Translations under genes and position numbers: made by a program
Shown here: in pieces, positions 46,506 to 57,906 of the stretch
Layout: each line of letters opens with the position of its first letter
Numbering within the stretch: the stretch's first letter is position 1
The notes under the pieces: generated by a model
Told to the model about the DNA's origin: nothing
Database searches by the model: none
Seen by the model: only the letters and a program-made list of their open reading frames with translations
Source of the DNA: Calliopum simillimum
Lineage: Eukaryota; Arthropoda; Insecta; Diptera; Lauxaniidae
Length of the DNA: 64,000 nucleotides
Assembly: GCA_951812925.1 (NCBI GenBank)
Contig: OX638368.1
Location: 81,078,909 to 81,142,908, forward strand
Reading direction: 5' to 3'

Positions 46506-47360
46506 TGAAAGTTTTTTTTCTCTGTGCGTTTTATTGGGTTTATTGGATGTTCTATTACAATTTAAGAAATAAAATTAGGCGGCATCCTGTTTTCGAAAAA
46601 TTCTTACTAACACCATGATATAATGACATGTCAAATGAGTCACACAGACACTGAGTTCGAAAATGCCAAAAGTCGACTTTACACTTGTCACCGGAAAAAA
46701 TATTTTTGTAGTTAAGAGTTTTTTTATTTGAACAATATTGAAAATATTACATATGCAATAAAGAATTAAAATACAATAACTCGAAAAAATAGGAAAAATT
46801 CTGGAGCTTATATGTGTGTATTTTTTATTTAATTTCATAAATAAAACATCTTTAAAAAGCAAAATTAATTAAAAAGTCGTAGCACAAACTTATTCCGCCC
46901 TGTTCCCAATTCCACTTTCACGTGAAAGTGGGTATAAAGTGGAATAGAAAACTTTTTGAAAAGTCGGCAAAACATATGAGGTTATGCTACGACTTTTCAA
47001 TTAATTTTGCTTTTAAAAGCTGTTTTATCGATCAAATTGAAAAAAAAAAAAAATACACACGTATAAGCTCCAGAGTTTTTCCCTTTTTTTGAGTAATTCT
47101 AATTTTTACTGCATATGTAATATTGTAAATATTGCTAAAATAAAAAAACTCCAACTAACAAAATATTTTTTCCGATGACAAGTAAAAAGTCGGCGTTTTG
47201 GCATTATCGAGGTCAGTGTTTTTGTGAATTTTTTGACATTTCATTGTATCATGATGTTAGTAAGAATAGTTCAAAAACAGGATGCCACCTGATTTTATTT
47301 CTTAAATTGTAATAGAACATCCAATTAACCCAATAAAACGTACAGAGAAAAAAAACTTTC
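46506..47360. mobile_element. foldback element, GAAAGTTTTTTTTCTCTG termini
   Basis: Arms of about 400 bp share TTGGATGTTCTATTACAATT and ATGCCACCT/AGGCGGCAT-type words in opposite orientation. They meet near the dyad TTTCACGTGAAA at 46918. Confidence 0.88.
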
Positions 47361-47755
47361 TGAAATTCCATCAAATCAGAGGACCTCATAATTGGGCATC
47401 TCGCCTAATGCATTATTTTGACAGACAAAATTGCGAGCAGTTGTAATTTCAAGTGCACTGCAGCGGCCGCTGTTAACGTCAAACTCAATTAAAGTTAATT
47501 AATTTAACAAAAAGCATTTTGCTTCATAAATCTTTTTTACTTGTGTGGATTTTTTTACTGACAGCGAAAAAATTTACGTTTGGAAATGACGGTGTATAAT
47601 TCAAAAAAATCTTAACCGGTTTGTCTATCAACTACGTACAAACATATGGTACAAAGTGAAGGCAATTCGAGAAAATGTTCTCGAGAATGTTTATTCATGA
47701 TAAGGCCCATTGTTGTTTTAAGATTTATTTTTATTTGTTATATTTTTTTTGACAT

Positions 47756-48146
47756 ACATATCTGTGGACTTCTGAGAAAACAACCTAACTCGAAATTGGC
47801 AACTTTTCAGGAGAGCCTAAAAACTGATTAACTACTTTTCAATACTATGGCTCAATTTCGTTGATGCAGCGTTGAATCTCCTTTTTCTATACATTTTTAA
47901 TAACCTTAAAATGTCAGCTTTCAAATTATTTTTTTCTTTTGGTTCATAACACTTCACCGCACGAATGGCGCTAGGTTCAAATCTTGCGTGAACTATGGGA
48001 CACCCTTATATCTCTGAAACAAGAAATCATAGAGACATGGCGATTATACCAATAAAAGCGTATTTAGATTTTATATTTAGGACTAAAATCCTAGAGAATT
48101 GTCTTATCTCGACTTAGGTTGTTTTGTCAAAAGTCCACAGATATGT
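47756..48146. mobile_element. MITE with ACATATCTGTGG inverted termini, copy 2
   Basis: Left ACATATCTGTGGACTTCTGA, right TCAAAAGTCCACAGATATGT, as at 1547-2332. At 391 bp it shows the size without the nested insertion seen there. Confidence 0.85.
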
Positions 48147-48877
48147 ATGACAACAGTACACTTCTTTTCAAAAAAATTTGCGAAAGTCAATACAAACAAA
48201 CTAAGGAGTACGAATTGGCGTTCGAATCGGATTAAGATTTCGAATAGAAATGACTTCCGAATGGAACTGCAGAGTGACAACCCTGGTTACAGGCGGCCTG
48301 TATAAAAGTATATCTGGTTACTAAAGGTTGTACTATCTGCCAGAATCATTCCTAGGGTTACGAATAATTGCATGAAACGGTGCAAACGGTTCCCTTCAAA
48401 TAACATATGGTCAAAATCACAAAAAATTAAACCAGGGAAAACATTTTTTTTTTCAAGTTTTTTAACAATTTTTTTGCATGTGTCGAAATTTAATTCACGT
48501 GGCGTTTTATTGTAGCTAGTTATGTGAAATTATACCATTATATAAATAAATAAATAATAAAATGTACAAAAAAATGTTTTGGTAGGCCGATTTTATAGCA
48601 ATGAAAACAGTCGCAATTTAAAGGTATCATGGCAGATACAAAAAAGGAAAAGGCTGAAATGAACAAAATTACACCGAAAAGCTCAAAAAAGATGTAACAT
48701 TTGAGCAATACAAGAAGAACAGAGCCGCTGCCATGCGATCGTATAACTTAATAAGTGAAAAAGTGGGCGTGGCACTTATTTAATTTCACATTTTTTCCAC
48801 CCACCGTATGGAATTTATGTTCGCCATCCGTCCATTAATTTCCATCAAAATCGCTCGCATAGTTTGTGAGATATATA
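48147..48877. other. no recognisable feature
   Basis: AT-rich sequence with a GGGCGTGGCACTTATTT word. No gene or terminal repeat seen. Confidence 0.4.
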
Positions 48878-48881
48878 TTAA

Positions 48882-49576
48882 GGGGGGCTTCTCATGTAAC
48901 ACGTCAAAAAGTAGTTGTTTTTCGGGATTGTTATTCACTCGGATAATAAAATTACACACAAATAATTTTTTGCATATATTTAAGAACAAGGCATTTTTTC
49001 AAAAACTAAAATGACAAAATGGCGGACTTATTAAATTTATCGCGGTACATTGTGGAGCCCAAAGTTTTTATCTGAAACATAAAAAAAAAATTTTTATTAT
49101 TCAGCAGGGTTCCCCTGAGTGCATGAATGTCTGCAACTCCAAAAAATTAGATTCTACAATATTGAAATCACGTCTTGAAAAAAAAGTGCTATTTTTTCGT
49201 AATTTTTCGTCGCTAAATGGGGCTAAAAAGTGTATAAAATAAATAACTTTTTTTCCACAATTTCAGACATTCATGCACTCGTTCAATTTATAATCTGCAA
49301 AACACTTTTTAGAAATCAAAAATCGGTTAAGTAGTTTTTTCGCAATCGTGTACCGCGATTTTAAAACCATAGTTTTGAGAAAAAACGATTTAAAGTTTTA
49401 AAACAAAATCGATTTTTTGAAAATTTTACATGAGCTCGCTGGTTCAATCAATCATATTTTCCATAATATTTAGAGTTGAGTCATGAAACTTTGGGAATAT
49501 ACTCCCAAGACGTTATTCTATCAACCTATGAAAAAAAAAAATCGATTTTTTGAAAATTTTACATGAGAAGCCCCCC
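48882..49576. mobile_element. TTAA-target MITE, perfect GGGGGGCTTCTCATGTAA termini
   Basis: Perfect 18-bp inverted termini, GGGGGGCTTCTCATGTAA and TTACATGAGAAGCCCCCC, flanked by TTAA on both sides (48878-48881, 49577-49580). 695 bp, non-coding. The target fits piggyBac or Kolobok relatives, but the termini differ from the 25733 family. Confidence 0.9.
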
Positions 49577-50195
49577 TTAAAACCTAAGCCCATGAAATCA
49601 TTAATCCTTTGTATGGCGTTGAAAAACCCTTTTTTGGAAAGACCTATATCTCGTAAAAAAGTAATACAATCTAAAAATAGCGTCAGTATGGCTTCTTGTG
49701 AATGCAGTTGGCTATCCAAATCCATTAAAAAAATCAATGACACCCTTTTCTGCATTCGTAATGTAGATTAAGTAGAACCCAAAACAGTGATTTTTTCATT
49801 CTTAAGCAAGGATAACTTAGGATCCAGACGTGATAAAAAAAAACCAAACTCAGATTCGTAATAAGCAGATCTAAGTCCATCATAAGCGGCTATAAAAAAC
49901 TAGGACGGAAAACCATGGTAGGCCTGGATGGGGGGTAGGGGATTTAAAAAAAAATGGACCGTCGCAGATTCTGGCATCATCCCATTTTTAGGATGCTCAG
50001 ATTGCGGTTCTCATATTTTTTATACTCAAGTCCGTCTGGCGCCTAACCTAATGGGAATCTTGGGTAAAATGAAGCTTAAGAGAGGCTTAGCGAAGTAGGC
50101 ATACATGATTTAATGCTCTTTTTCATTCTGTTTGTTGTTACGAACATTCACAAGGGTATGAATACATTTTTTTATACAATTTTTCAGACGGTGTA
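49577..50195. other. no recognisable feature
   Basis: A 73-codon plus-strand frame (49550-49771) partly overlaps the MITE end and has no family likeness. Confidence 0.4.
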
Positions 50196-50590
50196 GCGTG
50201 GCAGATTTTGTATGTCACGTGGCAGAGACAATGTTTTTGCTCTTAAATCATTCCCATATAAGCTTAATAGACCATCATAAATGCAGTTCTCTTTATTCAT
50301 CTTTCATTTCTAACGCATAAAAATTTGTGATCGATCGGTTGGGTAGAAGCGCAGAATTTTCGATGAATGTATGTGCACCTCAAAAATGACTTCCAAATTT
50401 GTGTCACGTGGCAGAGGAGCTTGACTGCTAATAACACGAAAACCATACAATTTATAATAATTCTTTGTTCGAAGGAAATGTGTATCTCAAGAAGCTTAAT
50501 AATATAAAATTCTTAAATCATGAACATTTCCCTCATTTAACATAGATATGACTAAATAATAGCGTATGAATGCCACGTGGCAGATTTTGA
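50196..50590. repeat. spaced CACGTGGCAGA repeats
   Basis: CACGTGGCAGA occurs exactly at 50216, 50405 and 50574, and GCGTGGCAGA at 50196, within about 390 bp. Each contains the CACGTG palindrome. The intervening sequence is not obviously repeated. Confidence 0.7.
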
Positions 50591-50829
50591 GATTGACCAT
50601 ATGAATTTTTAAACTACAGAAAGAAATACATAGGTCTAATCGGAGACTAATTTCAAATGTTTTTGGGCCATAAATTAGTTTTCCGATACAAATATAACTA
50701 ACTCCTTTGTATGAGTGTAAGAGATGCGCGGAACAGGGTATTTTGTGGGTCACTATGGCGACATGAGCGGAAAAATTTGATTTTTGCAACTTTGTTTTCT
50801 TTCATGATGCAAACTTTGGTGCGAAATAA

Positions 50830-51080
50830 ATAAGCATTGTATTTCATACCATCTTCAATGCCTTAGTGAAATTGTATAGGATTGTCCCAAAAATCACGCC
50901 CTCTTATCTGAATTCACAAAGTTTTTGTTCAGAGCTTGCAGCCATCATCCCTATTATGTATTTATGTGTATTTTGGTTGCATTATGAAAAGTGCTTATAA
51001 AATTGTATTGTATGGGCGGCGGGCGTGTTCGTTGACCGATTTCGCTCAATTTCAATCTCACGAGCTAAATTTTACAATGT
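50830..51080. repeat. dispersed repeat, inverted relative to 5395-5750
   Basis: Shares, in reverse, GAGCGAAATCGGTCAACG, GCTCTGAACAAAAACTT and AGAGGGCGTGA with the 5.4 kb copy. Confidence 0.6.
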
Positions 51081-51374
51081 AATGAAGCAGTCTAGTGCAC
51101 ACGTACACTAAATATTACGGAAATGAGAAGCTTCAAAAACACGACTTTAAAGTCTGTTTTAGTTTTGGGTTTTTGGGGCAAGAGTTTATACAAATTCACC
51201 TTTTTATTTGTATTTATTAGTGTATTCAATTGCAAATAGTTTACGTTCAAATTTACCAAAATCGGATCTCTTTTTAAAAAGTTATTGAGGTTTCAGTGAA
51301 ATGGTCTCACCATTTCGATTTTTTATGGAAAAATTAAACATGTACAATAAACTGGTTCAATTTGTATGAAGCGC

Positions 51375-53070
51375 AAAAAGTGTATAAGTCATAAAATGCT
51401 AAGGATGGCCTAAAGTATACGTGTGAATTTTTTCAGAATTTTTTTATTTCTTTTCCTTTGACCAATATAGTATCACACCTCTCCCCACGTGTTTTAAATA
51501 AAAAGTGCTTGCACCCAAAATGTTTTTTTTGGGAAAATATGCGGAATGCCCCTAGGATCAAACATATATAGCTCTTTTTTCAAAGTGAACGGCACTTTTT
51601 CAAACCAGGGCCAAAAAACCCATTTTTTAACACTGTGCTCTATACTAAAACCAAAAAAAAAGTTTACTAAAACGAATACAAAAAAAGAGTATGCAGAAAG
51701 TAACCTGCTTGTCCGTAGATTAAAAAACAGTAAACTGAAAAACCCTACAAAATATCGTTTACGAGATATTGCGTTTTTACTTAATTTTTTGTGTTTCTAT
51801 TAAAAAATTTAATTTTTGCGTACAAAAAAAATAATGATCAATATATAGAAACCAAAATGGTCAATTCTAATGTATTTTTTGATGCTAAATCTGAATCTGG
51901 TCTTAAACTTGCTCTATCACTTCTGATTTTTGAGATATCCTAACCTGAAATTTTGGCATGTACGGTTTTTTCACCACCTTTGAAGTTATATAACAGGAGC
52001 AGGTAATTGTTTATCATAAAACTCGATAAAGTTTTTAAAAGTACTATTTTTTTTCTTCAAAACTCACTTTGATTTATATCGATATCTTTATTTTTTTCCA
52101 AAATATCCTAGTCTAAAAAAAGTTCCAAAAATGCACAAAATACGAAATTACCAACATTGGTTGATTTATACAAAAAGTTGCTAAAAATGATAATGATAAA
52201 TTACAAGTGACCATGATTAATATTTACCAAAATTTTCTCCATTCTTAAACATCATAATCCTTTTTAAGAACTTTCCATATAAATCAACCAGTGTTGGCAA
52301 TGGCGTATTTCGTGCATTTTTTGAACTTTTTATAGGTAAGGATATTTCGGAGGAAAATAAAGATATTGGTATAAATTAAAATGAGTTTTAAAGAAAAATA
52401 ATAAAACTTTTAAAAACCTTATCAAGTTTTAAGACAAACAATTACCTGGTCTAATTATATAACCTCAAAAGTTGTGAAAAAATCGTACATGTCAAAATTT
52501 CAGGTTAGAATATCTCAAAATCCAGAAGTGATAGAGCAATTTTAAGACCAGATTCGGATTTAGCATCAAAAAACACATTAGAATTGACTATTTTTGTTTC
52601 TATATATTGATCATTATTTTTTTTGTACGCAAAAACTAAATTTTTTAATAGAAACACAAAAAATTAAGTAAAAACGCAATATCTCGTAAACGATATTTTG
52701 TAGGGTTTTTCAGTTTACTGTTTTTTAATCTACGGACAAGCAGGTTACTTTCTGCAAACTCTTTTTTTGTATTCGTTTTAGTAAACTTTTTTTTTTGGTT
52801 TTAGTGTAGAGCACAGTGTTAAAAAATGGGTTTTTTGGCCCTGGTTTGAAAAAGTGCCGTTCACTTTGAAAAAAGAGCTATATATGTTTAATCCTAGAGG
52901 CATTCCGCATATTTCCCCAAAAAAACATTTTGGCTGCAAGCACTTTTTATTTAAAACACGTGGGGAGAGGTGTGGTATATGAAAAGTTATAAAAGGTCTC
53001 AAAAATTTCTGAAAAATTTTACACGTATACCTTGGACGATTCTAAGCATTTTATGCCTTATACATTTTTT
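51375..53070. mobile_element. foldback element, AAAAAGTGTATAAG termini
   Basis: Arms of about 840 bp (left TATACGTGTGAATTTTTTCA, right mirrored at 53025) meet near 52240. They carry a GAGATATCCTAACCT word also found in other foldbacks. Related sequence at 20886-22035. Confidence 0.88.
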
Positions 53071-53863
53071 CGTAAAATGCCTTCCTTTTGAGGAAGTAAA
53101 AAAGGTAGGACAAATTTTTGTCTTGAGTATTAATAATAGACCAGGCATTGAAATATGCTGCAGTAATGCCCTATTTCTGCAGTAATAACTTCAAATTTGC
53201 AGTTATAACTTCAGAAAATTGTAAAAAATTGTAATAATAATTTTCACCCAAATTCATATTACTTTGTTTTGCGTTAATCGTTGAAACTAAATACTCATTT
53301 TATTTCGTATATAACCGTTATTTTAGTTGGCTAAACTCACCAATCTGGGCTAAAATGTAGCAACTATTGTATAATAAGTACTCGAAGAAAATTTCACTAT
53401 AAATACTCAATTTGAAATTAAATCAATGCCATGATATCTGTTATTTAATATTAATATTTAGTATGAATCCATTGAATAATCCATTAAAAAAATTTTGCTA
53501 AAAAATTGCAAATAAAAACAAAAAAAATTCTGCAGTAATAATTTTTTCTTACTTCAACCCCTGATATAGACATAAGTTTGAAATGATTATGCACATATTT
53601 AAAGCGTAATCCCTTGTTAATGTAAGTAAATATAACGATGTTCGAGACGCTGCGGGGTGAAAATATAGGCAAAAAAACGGCAGGTGGCACTCGGGGAGTG
53701 GCCGATGATATTGGAAGCTAATGCTTATTATAAGCTAATATAATAAGCTAAAACTTATTATAGTTAAAACTTATAATAAATTGATATTTTAAAATTTGTT
53801 TATTATTAAGTAAGAGGTAAAATGTTGAACTGGAGTATTAAAAAAGCGAGCTTAAATACAAAA

Positions 53864-53869
53864 ATAAGT

Positions 53870-53911
<42 letters not shown>

Positions 53912-54217
53912 GAGCTGTCGCGCTCATAGGAGAGTCTGTATGTGAAATGTATATATCAATATATATGAGCGCCCCTCTTGCGTTTGAAAAATTCAAAAAG
54001 CAGAAACACTTTTATATCAACTGATGTGTATATACTACATATATTATATATATATATATATATATACCATGTGCGCTCGAAAATAAATAAGTGAGAAAGA
54101 GAAAGAGAGAGAGAGAGAGAGAGAACCCGCGCGAGCTGGCGCGCGGACATAAGAGATATCCATATGTGAAATGTATATATCTATATATATGAGCGCCCCT
54201 CTTACGTTCGAAAAATA

Positions 54218-54249
<32 letters not shown>

Positions 54250-54260
54250 CATGAGCTGGT
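53864..54260. repeat. GA-microsatellite compound minisatellite, three units
   Basis: Three units, each with AATAAGTGAG, a run of GA, then GAGCTG with CGCG words, ATGTGAAATGTATATAT and ATGAGCGCCCCTCTT. They start near 53864, 54082 and 54215. Unequal lengths come from inserted TA runs. Confidence 0.85.
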
Positions 54261-55034
54261 GCGCGCAATGTTTATAAACATATATATATGTATACATACA
54301 TATATACTGTATACTGTACTTTGTATACAGTACGTCTCTATTTTTATATGTGTGACGCATTTTCGTTGCAAACATCAGTTACACTTTTTCGTTGCATGTT
54401 TTCGCTGTTCAGACTCTGCTTCTCAAAACGTCCGATAAGGAAGCATTAGCTTCCAAAAAAAATACCATTTGGCTCAATTTGTTCAAGTTAGCTTTAGTTT
54501 TTGAGAAAAGGCCGTTTGAATTTTGCACCTTGAATTATGTGGTTTTTTCAATACATCTCGTAACTAACCTGAGTTTTGTTGCATTTGGTGGTGGGGTTTT
54601 ATTCGCCTCGTTCATATCTACACTTTCACTACTAAATCTGTCCTTTTGGATGCATTTTTGGCAATTTAGAGCACAAAATACTCAAAAAATTGATATTTTC
54701 GCATTTTATGACATTCGGCTCAATAGAAATCACACGAGTGGTGAACTTATGCACAGGTTTTGCCTTTTAACCTATAGCCGAGATCCATACGAACATTTTG
54801 ATATAATATATGTGGCATATGGGCAAAAATTTCTGAAGAAATTATACATAAAAAGGCTTTAACAAAATGAGGTTTTGTAACAACTAGTAAAGGTTTTGTA
54901 AAAATGTTTTTTTTAAGATATTTAGCATAGGTCGGGGAATAAAATGGTATTTTTAATTAATTATTATTATATGCTGAATTGGTCAGTGAAATAGGTAATA
55001 TGTAAAACATATTAAAAACGACTATTTTACATTT

Positions 55035-55081
55035 ACTCCCTACGTTTCGGTGATATGAATGTCACCTTCATCAGGGGTAGT
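55035..55081 (-). ncRNA. hammerhead ribozyme motif, PLE copy 2
   Basis: Minus strand: CTGATGA (55074-55068); a spacer; stem II GGTGA/TCACC with an 8-base loop (55066-55049); GAA (55048-55046); self-complementary ACGT as stem III (55045-55042); and A at the predicted cleavage site (55041). Stem I pairs GGGAGU with ACU and CCC across one bulged A. Same layout as the motif at 14518-14568 with different sequence in every stem. Confidence 0.85.
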
Positions 55082-55239
55082 TTATTAAATCTTTAAATAA
55101 AAAGAAAACAATATTTAAAACACAAACATTTTTGAAAAATGAAAACAAAAACTTACAGAAGAAATTACATTTAAAAACAGAAGCAAACAATTAAAATTAT
55201 CAAAGATTTTAAACATAAAATTAAACACTGCCGGTAACT

Positions 55240-55510
55240 GAATGAACAATTTGAGTTTAAAGTGCAATATGATAGCTGCAACTAATGTTGTCTTTATCTG
55301 CTTTTGTGTTCATTGTCGTCTTTATTTTTTGTTGAATTCTTAGGCTTCCTAATGTAAATCGCGCGTTTTCTCTTTTTTCCTTGTCCAAGATCTTGATGTT
55401 GTCAAAGTCAGCTGTGTGACCGCTCTCCTTTAAATGTTGAGATAAAGCTGTTTGCATCGCCCTTATGCTTACCGACTCTCGTTCGCAAAGCTCTTTTCGT
55501 TGCCTTTACA
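55240..55510 (-). pseudogene. Penelope-like GIY-YIG C-terminal remnant
   Basis: Reading leftwards, LRTRVGKHKGDAN (about 55495-55455) and, one frame over, TALSQHLKESGHTADFDN followed by KILDKEKRENARFTL. This matches the end of PLE endonucleases: a KTRI-like helix, a conserved His after LS, then the ILD-x-E region. It ends at a stop near 55257. A one-base frame change near 55455 and loss of the upstream RT make it non-coding. It diverges clearly from the PLE at 14785-15917, so it is another family. Confidence 0.75.
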
Positions 55511-56041
55511 TCCGATTTCGTATTTATTCTGTTGCAGTTTTTCTATTGAGCCGAATGTCATAAAATGCGAAAAATATCACTTTTTTGGGAATTTTGTGCT
55601 CTAACTTGCCAAACATGCATCCAAAAGGACTGATTTGGTAATGAAAGTGTAGATATGGACGAGACGAAAAAAATCCCACCACTAAATGCAATAAAACTTA
55701 GTTTACTTACGAGATATATTGAAAAACCCACATAATTCAAGGTGCAAAATTCAAACGGCCTTTTCTCGAAAACTAGAGCTAACTTGAACAAACTGAACCA
55801 AATGGTCTTTTATTTTGGCCCATATTTTCACCCCGCAGCGTCAGATCCGAGTAAACTTTTGGCGACCAAATTTTGTTCAACAGTGTTATTTTAAGAATAA
55901 AAAACAAAAACAAAAACAAATTAAACAAAAAATTTGCCGAAAATGGCCCTCCTTATAAAACAATATTAATGGTCTCTTAATTAATACATAGTAAAAAGGA
56001 AAACACATGCTTATCAATAATGTAAACCATTTTACACCCAC

Positions 56042-56667
56042 GCTATAATGCGGTCATCTGCTTCTTTCCTTGCTTCCACTGCTTCGGTTAGTTCGCGACG
56101 TAATCCCTGCAATTCTTCTTTAGGTAGTTGCTTATCATTTTTAAGCTTAAATGGTTCATCCGGCGGCAATGATACTAAAGCAAAATTTGGTGGTGATAGA
56201 ACGCCAGAATTTTTATTGGCATTATTTAATGGCATAGCGTTTAAATTATTTTGCATCGTATCTCCAATGCCACTACCGCCACCTTCAGAACTGGAAAATG
56301 AATTGCGCAATTCAGTAGGCCGTTGGGAATTTACTGACGAACTTATGTCTGCAGTTGATGTTGTGGACGGTCTTTCTGCAATGTGTAATGCTCTACTGTC
56401 ATCTTGTTCATCCACAGAGCATGATGATTGTGCAGGTTGATGATGTATGGTTCCATAGTTGAGATTAATTGAATTCGAGCGACGTGATGAGAGAAAATTT
56501 TTACGAGAACGCAATGCTTCATTTTCAAAAATGATATCTTGTGTTGGGTTATTGCGACTGTTAAATATTGTAGCAAGCATTTGGCGCATATATTTATTCT
56601 CGGCTTCAAGATGTGTTATACGTTTGTTATATTCTTTACGATCGGCGCGCAAGTGCTGAATTTGAGA
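56042..56667 (-). CDS. internal exon of an unidentified coiled-coil gene
   Basis: A 626-bp exon between ...TGTACCAG (acceptor, right) and GTGGGT (donor, left). It begins SQIQHLRADRKEYNKRITHL, a charged heptad segment that continues for about 40 residues. A Ser/Asn-rich linker with a FSSSEGGGSGIG stretch follows, then LVSLPPDEPFKLKNDKQ and a second coiled coil, KEELQGLRRELTEAVEARK, near the end. The acceptor side is phase 0, in register with the exon ending at 56875. Reading past the donor gives WV and a stop, so a short read-through isoform is conceivable. I do not recognise the gene; a structural or adaptor role is only a guess from the coiled coils. Confidence 0.82.
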
Positions 56668-56874
56668 CTGGTACATAAAAGAGAGAGTTAAACGGAAAAT
56701 GGGTTTATTAAAAATTAAAATGAATGTCGGGAATATTGAATTATTAACACATTTATGTATTTATATGCTCATTTATTCCTTTTTCATCGATTCACTTCTT
56801 TTGAAATAAATAATTTCAGAACATTACCAGTAAATTGTTTGAATAGATAAATATTTTTAATATTTTTTATCTAC

Positions 56875-56980
56875 CTTGCAAATATGTTCAAAACAAACCT
56901 TTAATTCCTCGATATCGCGCATCATACGCAAGCTGCCTTCATTTAGTGACCACTGTCTTTCTTCAACCATAGCTTTAACT
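56875..56980 (-). CDS. upstream exon of the same coiled-coil gene
   Basis: A 106-bp exon: acceptor TTAATTTTAG at its right, donor AAG followed by GTAGAT at its left. It encodes 35 residues after one carried-over base: VKAMVEERQWSLNEGSLRMM then RDIEELKVCFEHICK, amphipathic and Glu-rich like a coiled coil. Phase 0 at the donor joins it to SQIQHL. The 207-bp intron to the next exon is short and clean. Earlier exons are not seen in 57-64 kb and are probably outside the window. Confidence 0.78.
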
Positions 56981-57589
56981 CTAAAATTAAAGCAGTTTGT
57001 TTAATATGGTGAAATAATAAAATCTTTCTTAAAAGAGCAGTTAATTTTCGAATTTAAGTAGAGTTATGCTTTAAGGCCGCTTTAAGCGTTGAACAGAAAG
57101 ATGAAGCTGTAGAATGCCGCTGTAGAACAAAATGTAGTGTAGCAGACGATGAAGCGCTTCGAAAATTTCTATGAACAGAATGAAGAAGTTCGCTGCTTAT
57201 GGAATAGAGTTGTCAATGTTATTTCGTTATAAAATTTGCATAAATTTTGAAATGGCCTGCACTTTTAAAACTTAAAATTATTTTCATAATTTTATTTGGT
57301 GCTGTTTTTTATGAAATATTCATGAATTTTGCGCTGAATTAACCTTTAAATCATTACATAATGTTTACAAATTTATTTTCATCAACTCGGTAACATTGTT
57401 CTTCTGTAAAAAAGCATGCAGCAAGCGACAAATTAGAAAATGTTGGACTTCGTACTACGCCGCAAGCTTCAGCGTAAACTTTACATTGTGTTGACGCGTA
57501 TTAAAATATGTGTAGTCTCCTTTTGACAGTTCGTCGCTTACTTCGTACTTCAAGCTTCAGCTACACATTCTGTTTCAGCAGTTATACTA
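56981..57589. other. intron or upstream sequence, no clear feature
   Basis: Weak inverted similarity between about 57068-57200 and 57455-57585 (words with AAGCTTGAAG or GATGAAGC) suggests a degraded element. No exon recognised. Confidence 0.35.
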
Positions 57590-57811
57590 TCTCAAAAAGT
57601 ATTACAACATGTCAAAAGAAAAGTGTGGTTGTGCAAAGAAAACCCAATGTGCACAAAACGGATGAGGATCCGTTTCAAACCCGTTACGAGTTCATAAAGG
57701 GATACAAAACGTAATCCGCGGTAACAGATCCATTTCGAACCCGTAACGGATAAAAAGTACGAAAATATGAATCCGTTACGGATTCGAAACGAGTTCGTTT
57801 GGCACAATGGG
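57590..57811. mobile_element. MITE, CCCAGTGTGCC family
   Basis: Ends in CGTTTGGCACAATGGG. GTTACGGATTCGAAACGAG and several GATCCGTTTC or GATCCATTTC words precede it. The left end is unclear. Confidence 0.72.
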
Positions 57812-57906
57812 AATGGACAAAAAAGCCATTATGATCACATTAATTTGTATAAACACCCTTATCAAAATTAAAGAAAAGGAAACAAAAGAAAAACGTTCTT
57901 TATAAG

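Larger units (their letters stand above)
54960..55552 (-). mobile_element. Penelope-like element, 3' fragment
   Basis: Contains the end of the GIY-YIG region on the minus strand and a hammerhead ribozyme motif downstream. The RT is absent. Borders are inferred from where the surrounding foldback arms stop. Confidence 0.78.
53646..55842. mobile_element. foldback element with GACGCTGCGGGG termini
   Basis: Left GACGCTGCGGGGTGAAAATA and right TATTTTCACCCCGCAGCGTC. Inner inverted arms at 54470-54735 and 55553-55805 share GGCCGTTTGAATTTTGCACC. The loop holds GA minisatellites and a PLE fragment. Confidence 0.82.
12487..56041 (-). other. proposed giant TE-filled intron
   Basis: Bounded by a GTGGGT donor just left of 56042 and a TTTTAG acceptor just right of 12486 on the minus strand. 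Phases match across it (2 + 1). All content recognised inside it is transposon or repeat. If another exon lies between, I did not see it. Confidence 0.5.

Noticed and set aside
54392..54862. 156-codon plus-strand frame
   Set aside because: Its sequence is repeated inverted at 55553-55805 as a foldback arm.
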